This document shows, in pieces, positions 25,907 through 33,147 of a stretch of DNA of 47,141 nucleotides (position 1 is the stretch's first letter; each line of letters opens with the position of its first letter). Source of the stretch: Ancalomicrobiaceae bacterium (GTDB taxonomy: Bacteria > Pseudomonadota > Alphaproteobacteria > Rhizobiales > Ancalomicrobiaceae). The stretch covers positions 1 through 47,141 of the forward strand of contig JARLIU010000290.1 in the NCBI GenBank assembly GCA_031291595.1, in the 5' to 3' direction. The translations under genes were made by a program, and so were the position numbers. The notes beneath the pieces were generated by a model that saw only the letters and a program-made list of their open reading frames with translations, was not told where the DNA came from and ran no database searches.

Positions 25907-26848
25907 TTACGGCAACAGCGCGCGGGCGGCCTCGGCATCGAGCGCGATTCCGTTCAAGATGCCGCCGGTGAGCGCCGCGCCGATGGCCGGCGCCTTGGCT
26001 TCGCCGATGGCGGCGCCGATGCGCAAGGGAGCGCGGCGCAGTTCGTCGAGCGTCACCGACAGCGTGCGGTCGTCGAACTCGGTCGGGAAATTCTTGCCGT
26101 CGGCGCCGTAGAAGCGGGCGCAGATGGTGCCGACGGCGCCCTTGGCCCGGATCGTGTCGATGTAGGATACGTCGATGACGCCGTGGCGGAATACGGTGGC
26201 GCGCGGCGAAATCGAGCCGATGCCGACGAGGGCGATCGACATGCGGTGCATCAGGTCGAACACCGATTTGATCGTCGCGGTTTCCTTCAGCACCTTCGCA
26301 GCAGAGACGTCGTCGACGACGGCGGGCACCGGCAATTGCCAGGCCCGCGCTCCCAGTCCGTTCGCCAGCACGCGGCAGACTTCGCTCGAATGGGTCGGCA
26401 TCTGCGGTGCGCCGACGCCGCCGATGAGCGAGACGACGTCGACGTCGGAGGAGCGAGCGCGACGGATGCCGGCGGCAACCGCGGCAATCGTGTCGCCGTC
26501 GGAGACGCCGAGGATGGCGCCGGGCTGGATGCGCTCCTCGATGGCGCTGGCGACCGCCCGGCCGAGCACCTCGTAGGTCGACACCGAACTGGCACGCGGC
26601 TGCACGACGATGGCGAGATCGAGGCCGTAGCGGGCGATCAGCCGGCGCTCGAGTTCAAAGTCGCGCAGGCCGAACGGCGTGATCTGGATTTCGACGAAGC
26701 CGAGATCCATCGCTGCCTTGAGGAAGCGGCTGACGGTCGATTCCGACAGGGTGAGCAACCGGGCGATCTCGTTCTGCGGCAGGCGCTGGTCATAACGCAT
26801 CCGCGCGATCCGCAGGATCATCTCTTCGTCGCGTCGATTTCGGGCCAT
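25907..26848 (-). CDS. Sugar-binding transcriptional regulator, SorC/DeoR type
   Basis: 313 residues from the ATG at 26848 (MARNRRDEEMILRIARM), chosen to match the family N-terminus; the open frame continues 16 codons further. Residues about 10-50 hold a helix-turn-helix (RLPQNEIARLLTLSESTVSRFLKAA). The rest is the SorC sugar-phosphate-binding domain, a NagB-like fold, with GVSDGDTIAAVA, VVSLIGGVG, ALVGIGSISP, GAVGTICARFYGADG and a C-terminal PLRIGAAIGEAKAPAIGAAL-type segment. Members bind phosphorylated sugars and repress or activate sugar genes. It lies 295 bp downstream of the transaldolase gene on the same strand, separated by a terminator-like hairpin, so it may or may not control it. 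The ligand is unknown. Confidence 0.88.
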   Translation of the reverse strand: MARNRRDEEMILRIARMRYDQRLPQNEIARLLTLSESTVSRFLKAAMDLGFVEIQITPFGLRDFELERRLIARYGLDLAIVVQPRASSVSTYEVLGRAVASAIEERIQPGAILGVSDGDTIAAVAAGIRRARSSDVDVVSLIGGVGAPQMPTHSSEVCRVLANGLGARAWQLPVPAVVDDVSAAKVLKETATIKSVFDLMHRMSIALVGIGSISPRATVFRHGVIDVSYIDTIRAKGAVGTICARFYGADGKNFPTEFDDRTLSVTLDELRRAPLRIGAAIGEAKAPAIGAALTGGILNGIALDAEAARALLP

Positions 26849-27100
26849 GGAATCTCGAAGGCGGCAGCTCTTGGTGGGAGGCGCCCTCCTTAACATGCCG
26901 CTCGGCGCACGTCTCTAGGGCGAATGGGGAAACGGCGGCCGCAATGAGTGATTTTCGCTATCGGCCCACGGGCTCTATCCGGCCGCACCGGCTGCCGATC
27001 GCGACTTAGCCGGCTGCCGCGACTAGGTAGGGTAGGACGGAGGAGGGGAGACGGCGCAAGCCGCGGCAAGAGGAGAGGAGGGGCGTCAGGACGGGAAGGA

Positions 27101-27125
27101 GCGCCGGGCTTATGAAACCCGGCGC
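27101..27125 (-). terminator. Terminator-like hairpin after the transaldolase gene
   Basis: GCGCCGGG (27101-27108) and CCCGGCGC (27118-27125) form a perfect 8-bp stem with a 9-nt loop, 18 bp downstream of the transaldolase stop. On the minus strand it is followed by a pyrimidine-rich stretch (TCCTTCCCGTCC) rather than a pure T run. Confidence 0.5.
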
Positions 27126-27143
27126 GGCAACATCGGCAGCCGG

Positions 27144-28097
27144 TCAGGCCAGCTTTTCGGCGACCAGTCGCCGCAAGGCACGCAAGTCCTTGGCGAACAG
27201 GCGGATGCCCTCGGCCAGCTTCTCGGTCGCCATGGCGTCCTCGTTCATGGTCCAGCGGAAGGTCTTCTCGTCCATGACGATCTTCTCGGGCTTCGAGGTG
27301 ACGAGTTCCGGCGCGAGCTTCCTCTGCAGCGTGCCTTCTTCCTCGGCCAGACCCTTCAGCAGCGCCGGGGACACCGTCAGCCGGTCGCAACCGGCCAGCG
27401 CCTCGACCTCGCCAACGCTGCGGAACGATGCGCCCATGACGACCGTCTTGATGCCGTGGGTCTTGTAGTAGTCGTAGATGCGCTTGACCGAAATGACGCC
27501 CGGATCCTCGTCAGGCGAGAAGGCGTGACCCTCGGCCTTGACGTGCCAGTCGAGGATGCGGCCGACGAACGGCGAGATCAGGAACGCGCCGGCGTCGGCG
27601 CAAGCGATCGCCTGCGCGAGCGAGAAGATCAGCGTCAGGTTGCAGTCGATGCCTTCCTGTTGCAGGACGCGGGCTGCCTGGATGCCTTCCCAGGTCGCGG
27701 CGACCTTGATGAGGATGCGATCGCGTTTGATGCCGCGCGCTTCGTAGGCGGCGATGACGGCACGCGCCTTGGCGATGGTGGCGTCGGTATCGAAGGACAG
27801 ATCGGCGTCGACCTCGGTCGACACGCGGCCGGGCACGATCGTGGTCAGCGCGGCGCCGACGGAAATGGCCAGGCGATCGGCCACGACCTTGGCGACCGCT
27901 TCGCCGGAGCCCTGCGTGCGGCCCCAGGAGATCGCTTCGTCGACCAGATCGGCGGCTCCGGGCGATCCGACGGCCTTCAGCACAAGCGTGGGATTGGTGG
28001 TGCAGTCGACCGGTTTGAATGCTTTGACCGCCTCCAGATCGCCGCTGTCGGCAACTACGACAGTCATGGCTTTCAGCTGGTCCAATTTCGATACCAT
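27144..28097 (-). CDS. tal: Transaldolase
   Basis: 317 residues, the same length as the classical TalB-type enzyme. It transfers a dihydroxyacetone unit between sugar phosphates in the non-oxidative pentose phosphate pathway. The conserved [13 protein letters not shown] opening, the Schiff-base lysine K131 in [13 protein letters not shown], and segments [31 protein letters not shown] and [23 protein letters not shown] are all present. The ATG at 28097 follows a strong AGGAGG about 7 bp upstream, which rules out the longer frame to 28178. It is probably transcribed alone or with the downstream SorC-type regulator. Its upstream region contains copy 1 of the double-hairpin element. Confidence 0.97.
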   Translation of the reverse strand: MVSKLDQLKAMTVVVADSGDLEAVKAFKPVDCTTNPTLVLKAVGSPGAADLVDEAISWGRTQGSGEAVAKVVADRLAISVGAALTTIVPGRVSTEVDADLSFDTDATIAKARAVIAAYEARGIKRDRILIKVAATWEGIQAARVLQQEGIDCNLTLIFSLAQAIACADAGAFLISPFVGRILDWHVKAEGHAFSPDEDPGVISVKRIYDYYKTHGIKTVVMGASFRSVGEVEALAGCDRLTVSPALLKGLAEEEGTLQRKLAPELVTSKPEKIVMDEKTFRWTMNEDAMATEKLAEGIRLFAKDLRALRRLVAEKLA

Positions 28098-28603
28098 CGC
28101 AGGGTCCTCCTGACGGTTCTCAGCGCCCTTGCCGAAGCGGCGTCCAGGCGTCTTGCGGCGACAGTATAGTCCCGCCACAATTTGAAAGAAATTGCAAAAC
28201 GAAAAAAATTTCAGCAGATGCTTTGCGCCAGATCATGGCGACTGCGTCGTCGCACGTCCTCGGCAGACAACGCCACTGGCGCGAAGTGGTTCCGGTACGA
28301 CCGCCCATGCCCAGAACGTCTGTCTCTGTCCGCATGAACTGGATCCCACCTAGTGGAGCGAATTTGACATTTGAGTCCCACCGAGCGTCGCGGCCCAACT
28401 CAAATATCAAATTCAAAGCTCCACTAGAATCAATAAATTGCTAGTGGTCCTGGGATTCCGACATTTGCGTATGAACGCGCGGCAAGTGGGATGCAAATGT
28501 CGGAATCGGACCACTAGCGGATCAGGTAGTGCGATTCAGCGGATCCCGCAAGCCGGCGCCAGCAAACGTGCGGCCGGGCGCCGATTTCCGGGACGACCCC
28601 GGC
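28098..28603. other. Intergenic region between DUF2125 gene and transaldolase gene
   Basis: 506 bases. 28351-28518 is copy 1 of the bipartite hairpin element. 28170-28215 is an A/T-rich stretch close to the transaldolase start, on the minus strand a likely promoter region. No gene is convincing here. Confidence 0.5.
28351..28518. repeat. Bipartite double-hairpin element, copy 1
   Basis: Two long imperfect palindromes in a row. Hairpin 1: left arm 28351-28376 (TAGTGGAGC GAATTTGACATTTGAGT) pairs with 28398-28426 with a 3-nt bulge on the right arm and one mismatch. Hairpin 2: left arm 28440-28468 pairs with 28493-28518 with a 3-nt bulge on the left arm and no mismatch. The 13-nt linker GAATCAATAAATT separates them. 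A related copy lies at 32967-33133. Base composition is clearly more AT-rich than neighbouring genes. It lies between the end of the DUF2125 gene and the start of tal. Confidence 0.85.
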
Positions 28604-29644
28604 TCAGAACAACCGCGGCAGATGCCCGAGTGTGGTCGAGCCGACTTTTACCGTGCCCTTGTCGATGACGACGTCGAGGGCGCGGCCACGCCCCGACGCG
28701 GTGGTCGAAGGCTTGCCCAACAGCAGGAATGCGCTGGCGACCGCCATGAGCTCCGCCCTGCCTTTCAGCGAATTGCCGGCGAGCAGCCCGGTTTCGAGGC
28801 CGGTCGCGACCAGCCGGATCGTGCCGTTCAGCTGTCCGTCGGCGTCGGGCGACAGCGTGCCCGCGCCCTCGATCGCGAAGCCGCCGATCGACCAGTGCGC
28901 CGAGCGGACATCGAGCGTGCCGCCGTCGTCGGCCCAGGCTTTGGCGGGCGCGGCGCCGGAGCGGAGCGAAACCGGGACATGCCGGGCGACCGCGGCGACG
29001 GTCAGGTTGCTGCCGGCCGGTCCGAGCGGCTTGTCCGCCTGGAACAGCGCCAGCGCGTCGAGGCGGGCGAACACGTCGTAGTCGGTCGAGCCTGGCGCCG
29101 CGTCGGCGGCGGGGCGAAAATGGATCTCGGCATGATCGGCGGTCAGCCGGCTCTCGGCCGCATTGGCGGGGGCGAGGCTGGCGGAAAGCGCGTCGGCGGC
29201 GACCGAGATGCGCTCGGGACGGAAGCCGTTCAGGCCGATGCTCGCCTGCAACAGCTGCCAGTTGGCCTTGACCGTCTCGCCGCGCGGACCGTCGGCGGCG
29301 AGCGGTCCGTCGGCCTCCAGCACGATGCGGTCGGGCTGGTAGACGAGCGCGGCCACCCGCAGGGCGCCGGCGGAAACATGGGCAGCCGGCTCGGCGATCT
29401 CGATCGAGGGGGCTCGGCAGTCGATGTCGATGCGGAACGGCCAGCCGCCGATGCCGCGATCGGGGCAGGTCACGGCGACGCCGCGCGCCTGTTTGAGCGT
29501 GGCGATTTCGACGTCCATGCGGGCCGCGACCTGACTGCGCAGATAGACCCAGCCGCCCGACCAGGCGACGCTGACGACGATCACCGCGACGACGACGAAG
29601 ATCGGCCAGCGCCCGGAGCGGGAGGGAGGTGTGGTCTCTGGCAT
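28604..29644 (-). CDS. DUF2125 domain-containing membrane-anchored protein
   Basis: 346 residues from the ATG at 29644, which has AAGGAC 6 bp upstream. Residues 13-33 form one membrane anchor (WPIFVVVAVIVVSVAWSGGWV), after which the protein should lie in the periplasm. The rest matches the alphaproteobacterial DUF2125 family: ARGVAVTCPDRGIGGWPFRIDIDC near the start of the soluble part, then repeated beta-rich segments and LNGTIRLVATGLE and a C-terminal VKVGSTTLGHLPRL. Function is unknown; the repetitive beta structure recalls lipid-binding tube proteins, which is only a suggestion. It is divergent from chaC, and the 461 bp between them hold a tandem duplication. Confidence 0.82.
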   Translation of the reverse strand: MPETTPPSRSGRWPIFVVVAVIVVSVAWSGGWVYLRSQVAARMDVEIATLKQARGVAVTCPDRGIGGWPFRIDIDCRAPSIEIAEPAAHVSAGALRVAALVYQPDRIVLEADGPLAADGPRGETVKANWQLLQASIGLNGFRPERISVAADALSASLAPANAAESRLTADHAEIHFRPAADAAPGSTDYDVFARLDALALFQADKPLGPAGSNLTVAAVARHVPVSLRSGAAPAKAWADDGGTLDVRSAHWSIGGFAIEGAGTLSPDADGQLNGTIRLVATGLETGLLAGNSLKGRAELMAVASAFLLLGKPSTTASGRGRALDVVIDKGTVKVGSTTLGHLPRLF

Positions 29645-29943
29645 CGGTAGGTCCTTTCGGCTCGGCGTCCGGCGTCGCATAATGTTGCACTCAATAGCCG
29701 GTCCATCGGCCGGGTGCCACCGGCTGCACGCGGGGACGGGCGCGGGCTGCAGCTTGACATTCGTCGGGGTCGTCGCCTCAATCGGGCGTGGCGTGCGACC
29801 ATGCGGCGTCATTGCGGCCGGTGCGGGGCTTGAACGGGGGATTCGGGCAGCTTGGAGCAGGATGATTTCGGATGGAATTGGCGAGGCGATCGATCGATTT
29901 GCTGTCATCACTGCTCTATCAAAAACTTGGGACGCTGATTCAG

Positions 29944-29967
29944 CTGTCGCATGGTCCCATGTGACGG
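29944..29967. promoter_or_regulatory. 24-bp palindrome, candidate operator (site 2)
   Basis: Left half CTGTCGCATG, centre GTCC, right half CATGTGACGG. The left half is identical to site 1 (13908-13917) and the right half differs at two positions. Nineteen of 24 positions agree with site 1. It sits in unit A of the tandem duplication, 139 bp before the chaC start. Confidence 0.45.
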
Positions 29968-30038
29968 CATCGCGCCCCGGGCGGTCCGTTGAAATCCGGA
30001 TTACTGCTCTGTCGAAAGGTTTTGGGACGCCGGTTCGG

Positions 30039-30062
30039 CTGTCACGGCTGTGCATGTGATAG
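30039..30062. promoter_or_regulatory. 24-bp palindrome, candidate operator (site 3)
   Basis: Left half CTGTCACGGC, centre TGTG, right half CATGTGATAG. Layout equals sites 1 and 2, and the outer seven bases of each arm (CTGTCAC and GTGATAG) pair with one mismatch; the inner part is degenerate. It lies in unit B, 43 bp before the chaC start, a position where a regulator could block or assist RNA polymerase. Confidence 0.4.
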
Positions 30063-30105
30063 GATCGCGCCGAAGGGCGGTGGGGCGGGGCACTGGGACA
30101 CGGCA

Positions 30106-30672
30106 ATGACGGATTTCTGGGTGTTCGGCTACGGGTCGCTGATGTGGAATCCCGGCTTTCCCCACCTGGAAACGGTCGCTGCCCGGCTCGATGGCTGGCA
30201 CCGATCGTTATGCGTCTATTCTTACGTGCATCGCGGGACGCCGGAGCAGCCGGGGCTGGTGCTCGGGCTCGACCGTGGCGGCCGCTGCCGCGGGTTCGCC
30301 TTCCATGTGGCGGCGTGGCACGCGGCGGAAACGCTGGCCTACTTGCGGGAACGCGAGCAGGTCACCGGCGTCTATGTCGAAGCGACGAAGCGGGTTCACC
30401 TTCTCGACGGCAGCGGGCGGATGGCGGAGGCGCTGGTGTACCTGGTCAACCGCGATCACCAGCAATATGCCGGCAAGCTTGCTCCCCACGATGTCGAGCG
30501 GCTGGTCCGACAGGGCACCGGCCGGTCCGGCGCCAATCCGCATTACGTGCTGGCGACCGTGGCGCACATGCGCGAGTCCGGCATTCGCGATTCGCGACTG
30601 AGTGCGCTTGCCGACCGGCTGGACGATTGGTCGAAGCCCGAGGCGGCCGCGGTCGAGCGACGTCAGGCCTGA
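30106..30672 (+). CDS. chaC: ChaC-like gamma-glutamylcyclotransferase
   Basis: 188 residues. ChaC enzymes cleave glutathione to 5-oxoproline and Cys-Gly in the cytoplasm. The substrate-binding loop YGSLMWNPGF (residues 9-18) and the REREQVTGVY segment (81-90) with the likely catalytic glutamate are present, followed by AL.YLVNRDH, YAGKL and GANPHYVL...HM.ESGI.D, all as in the family. The ATG at 30106 gives MTDFWVFGYGSL, the usual opening. Upstream is a tandem duplication carrying two candidate operator palindromes, so expression may be regulated. The 3' end overlaps the convergent small gene by 10 bp. Confidence 0.93.
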   Translation: MTDFWVFGYGSLMWNPGFPHLETVAARLDGWHRSLCVYSYVHRGTPEQPGLVLGLDRGGRCRGFAFHVAAWHAAETLAYLREREQVTGVYVEATKRVHLLDGSGRMAEALVYLVNRDHQQYAGKLAPHDVERLVRQGTGRSGANPHYVLATVAHMRESGIRDSRLSALADRLDDWSKPEAAAVERRQA

Positions 30673-31016
30673 CCGCCGGCGAGATCGAGCATGGTGCTGT
30701 GGCGGTCGGTGTCGCTGCCGGCGGGAAAATGCACGAAAGTGCGGGTGGTGCCGCCGCCGCGGGTCCGGCCGAGCGCATAACCGTTGCGCGCACCAAGGCC
30801 GTCGACCTCGCCGAGCCAGACGGGCGCCGGCTCGCAGCCGCGCTGCGGATCGGCCGCCTCGATGACGACGACATTGCTCAGTCCGTCGATCGCATCGGCC
30901 GGAACCGCCGAGAACAGATAGCGCCGTCCCGACACGCCGCGCCAATAGCGGAAGCCGTCGCCGAGCCCGAGCGTTCGGGCGGTCAGTGGCGTTCCGGCTG
31001 AGGTTGGCATCATCAT
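30663..31016 (-). CDS. Conserved-looking hypothetical protein
   Basis: 117 residues; three ATG codons in a row at 31008-31016 leave the exact start open, and no strong ribosome binding site is seen. The composition is that of a real cytoplasmic protein rather than a frame shadow: FRYWRGVSGRRYLFSAVP, NVVVIEAADP and RTFVHFPAGS have hydrophobic-polar alternation of beta strands. I do not recognise a named domain. It converges on chaC with a 10-bp overlap at the stops. No signal peptide or membrane segment. Confidence 0.65.
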   Translation of the reverse strand: MMMPTSAGTPLTARTLGLGDGFRYWRGVSGRRYLFSAVPADAIDGLSNVVVIEAADPQRGCEPAPVWLGEVDGLGARNGYALGRTRGGGTTRTFVHFPAGSDTDRHSTMLDLAGGQA

Positions 31017-31321
31017 GGTGGGGACCGTGTCGAGAGGAACCGTCGGCGAGCGTCATAGTGGGCGGGAGCGACAGGAGACAACACCCCGCCCACCGACAGG
31101 AACATAACTAGAACACCAGCTCTCGCGACGCAAGCCGGTCGACGGGAGGCATCGCTCCGATCCTGTGGCGGCTCTGGAAGACGGTCCGGCGCGATCGGCC
31201 TGCATGCATTATGTGGGAATGGGGTGTGGCGACTTCTAGGCATTTGCGCGCCGATGTGGCGAATATTTTCACGTTGTCGTGATCTCAACCAACTGCGCGC
31301 ACGAATTTCTTGACTGTTGCA
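31017..31321. other. Intergenic region between small hypothetical gene and plsC
   Basis: 305 bases. The inverted repeat GTGGGCGGG (31058-31066) and CCCGCCCAC (31085-31093), 9-bp perfect arms with an 18-nt loop, lies about 42 bp upstream of the small hypothetical gene on the minus strand and could be a leader hairpin or an operator. The segment 31195-31320 is less GC-rich and follows the plsC stop. No gene seen. Confidence 0.4.
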
Positions 31322-32047
31322 TCAAGGCCGCGCCGCCAGTGCTTCCCGGCGCAGCCGATCGGAGGCGGTCTCGATCCCGTCCTGCAGCGCCTTGAAGAAG
31401 GCCTCGCGTTCCATGCCCGGTGGAATCGGCGACAGGAACTCGACGACGATCCGGCCGGGACGGCGGATGAAACCGCGTCGCGGCCAGAACGAGCCGGAAT
31501 TGAGTGCCACCGGCACGCAGGGAATGTCGAGCTGGCGGTAGAGTTGGGTGACGCCGTACTTGTAGGCCGGCTCGGCGGTGGGGGGACGGCGGGTGCCTTC
31601 CGGATAGATGATGATCTGGCGACCGGTGGCAACCACCACCTCGGCGCGGTTGACCATGTCGCGCAGGGCGCTGTGCCCCTTGCCGCGATCGACCGGAATC
31701 ATGGCGAGGCGCGCCAGATACCAGCCGAACAGCGGGATCAGGGTCAACTCCCGCTTCAGGACGAAGGCGGGGCGGTCGAAGAAATGCAGCAGGCACACGG
31801 TTTCCCAGGCCGACTGGTGCTTGGAGGCGATGATCGCCGGTCCCGTGGGCAGGTTCTCCAGGCCGCGGAACTCGACGTCGGTGCCGGCGAGATGCTTCAG
31901 CATGAAGGCGTTCAGCCGCGACCAGACGGCGATCATCCGCCACAGCCTGGCCGGCGGCAGCAGCCCGAACGGGATGAGCACGATCAGCCAGAGGACGAGG
32001 TTGACGTAGAAATAGACGTTGAACGCCAGGGATCTCAGCCAAATCAT
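31322..32047 (-). CDS. plsC: 1-acyl-sn-glycerol-3-phosphate acyltransferase (PlsC)
   Basis: 241 residues with an N-terminal membrane segment (about 10-32). It adds the second fatty acid to lysophosphatidic acid at the inner membrane, making phosphatidic acid. The first acyltransferase block reads KHQSAWET, that is H77-X4-E82, where most PlsC proteins have H-X4-D; the Glu form is, as I recall, common in alphaproteobacterial members. Block III YPEGTRRPP and block IV-like VPVALNSG are standard. The ATG at 32047 gives the normal N-terminus. It is the last gene of the ftsE-ftsX-YdcF-plsC row, 83 bp after YdcF. Confidence 0.93.
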   Translation of the reverse strand: MIWLRSLAFNVYFYVNLVLWLIVLIPFGLLPPARLWRMIAVWSRLNAFMLKHLAGTDVEFRGLENLPTGPAIIASKHQSAWETVCLLHFFDRPAFVLKRELTLIPLFGWYLARLAMIPVDRGKGHSALRDMVNRAEVVVATGRQIIIYPEGTRRPPTAEPAYKYGVTQLYRQLDIPCVPVALNSGSFWPRRGFIRRPGRIVVEFLSPIPPGMEREAFFKALQDGIETASDRLRREALAARP

Positions 32048-32130
32048 GCCGTTCACGTCTCCGGGAGGGAGTTTGCGCCGCTCGGTCGCCAATCGGTCGC
32101 GATGAGCCAAGCCAGACCCGGCGAGCGCGA

Positions 32131-32778
32131 TCAATGCAGCTCGAAGGCCTGTCTCGCCCGCGAGACCGTATACTTCAGGTATTCCAGCATGAGAAGCTTG
32201 GCAGTGTCGGTGCTCAGGTACCAACGCGCAAGATCGAGTTCGGCGTGGCGGATCGGGTAGGGGATGAGGACGATGCCCGGCATGGCTTCGGTGAATTCGG
32301 CGAGCGAGCGCGGCATGTGGTAGGCGCTGGTGACGACGATCAGCGAACGGAATCGTCGCGCGGTGGCCCAGGCGGCCGTCTCCTGAGCGTTGCCGACGGT
32401 GGAGGCGGCCTGAAAGCCAAGGTCGACGCAACAGGCGAACAGCGGCTCGTCGCCCTCGCTCTGCCGGCGCAGCGTCTCGGCGCGAGTCAGGTGATGGACG
32501 CCGGTAATGAGCAGGCGCTGGCCACGGCCCGCCTTCAGCAGTTCGACGGCGCCATGGATGCGGTCGCGTCCGCCGGTCAGGACAACGATGCCTTCGGCAT
32601 GTTCGCCGCCCGTCGGCTCGAGATCGGCGACATCGGTGGCAAACTGCAGAAAGCCGCCGAGCGCGAGGGCGAGCGTGACGGCAGCGGCAAAGCGGGCAAA
32701 ACGCAGCAGCCCGAGCCACAACCGGCGCGAACCGGTTTCATCGCTGCAATCCGTCGGCGGCCGATCGGGCTTTGTCAT
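32131..32778 (-). CDS. YdcF/ElyC/SanA family membrane protein
   Basis: 215 residues from the ATG at 32778; a TTG 6 codons earlier is possible but less likely. One membrane anchor lies at about 27-45 (FARFAAAVTLALALGGFL). The YdcF domain follows: AEGIVVLTGGRDRIHGAVELLKAGRGQRLLITGVH, the STVGNAQETAAWA loop, SLIVVTSAYHMPRSLAEF and a C-terminal EYLKY segment. Members are involved in envelope or peptidoglycan-precursor processes without a settled reaction. Its place between ftsX and plsC is conserved in alphaproteobacteria, pointing to cell-envelope growth. Copy 2 of the hairpin element lies between it and ftsX, so it may be transcribed separately. Confidence 0.87.
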   Translation of the reverse strand: MTKPDRPPTDCSDETGSRRLWLGLLRFARFAAAVTLALALGGFLQFATDVADLEPTGGEHAEGIVVLTGGRDRIHGAVELLKAGRGQRLLITGVHHLTRAETLRRQSEGDEPLFACCVDLGFQAASTVGNAQETAAWATARRFRSLIVVTSAYHMPRSLAEFTEAMPGIVLIPYPIRHAELDLARWYLSTDTAKLLMLEYLKYTVSRARQAFELH

Positions 32779-32916
32779 GGTCGTCACAAGATACAATGCC
32801 TGTCCTGTCTGCTTGCCGACAATCGGGATGCGCGGGCGGATGTTGACGCTCCGCGGCCGATCGCGATGAGTTCGGGCCGTTGGCGCCGAAACCCGTCGCG
32901 ATCGATATCAAACAGT

Positions 32917-32967
32917 TGGAGCGGAACTTATGGCGAAAACCACACACACTTTCGCCATTCCGCTCCA
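32917..32967. repeat. Additional hairpin abutting element copy 2
   Basis: Left arm 32917-32938 (TGGAGCGGAA-CTTA-TGGCGAAA) pairs perfectly with 32950-32967 (TTTCGCCATTCCGCTCCA) apart from a 4-nt bulge on the left arm. The loop is CCACACACAC-like. It shares its last base with the first arm of element copy 2 and repeats the TGGAGCG word found there, so it may be a third module of the same mosaic. A clear counterpart beside copy 1 was not found. Confidence 0.7.
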
Positions 32968-33133
32968 GTGGAGCGAATTCGGCATTCGAGTCCGAGCGCG
33001 CGGGGCGAGACGTACTCGAATGTCGAATTCAAAGCACCACTCGAGTCAATAAGTTGCTGGTGGTCCATTGGCTCCGGCATTTGGTCAGGCAGGTACGGCA
33101 ACCGGGATGCAAATGGCGGAGCCGGACCGCTCG
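32967..33133. repeat. Bipartite double-hairpin element, copy 2
   Basis: Same layout as copy 1. Hairpin 1: 32967-32991 (AGTGGAGCGAATTCGGCATT...) pairs with 33014-33041, again with a TTT-derived 3-nt bulge. The linker GAGTCAATAAGTT corresponds to GAATCAATAAATT in copy 1. Hairpin 2: from 33056 (GCTGGTGGTCC) pairs with 33109-33133, again with a 3-nt bulge after GGTCC. Several T-A pairs of copy 1 are C-G pairs here on both arms. It begins 15 bp after the ftsX stop. Confidence 0.85.
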
Positions 33134-33147
33134 AATCGCCGGCCGGC

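Larger units (their letters stand above)
29907..30084 (+). repeat. Diverged tandem duplication upstream of chaC
   Basis: Two units follow each other with a period of about 93-95 bp. Unit A begins ATCACTGCTCTATC at 29907; unit B begins ATTACTGCTCTGTC at 30000. Both continue with an A-rich step, TTGGGACGC, GATTCAG or GGTTCGG, a CTGTC...CATGTGA palindrome, ATCGCGCC and a GGGCGGT end. Small indels and many substitutions separate them, so the duplication is old or under relaxed constraint outside the shared blocks. Unit B ends about 20 bp before the chaC start. Confidence 0.75.
29645..30105. other. Divergent intergenic region between DUF2125 gene and chaC
   Basis: 461 bases. Positions 29907-30084 hold a diverged tandem duplication with two palindromic sites, listed separately. 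The remainder (29645-29900) shows no gene or clear signal. Confidence 0.5.
32779..33147. other. Intergenic region between ftsX and the YdcF gene
   Basis: 369 bases, unusually long inside an otherwise compact row. It holds copy 2 of the bipartite hairpin element (32967-33133) and a third adjoining hairpin (32917-32967). The remaining 138 bp next to the YdcF start show no clear signal. Confidence 0.6.
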
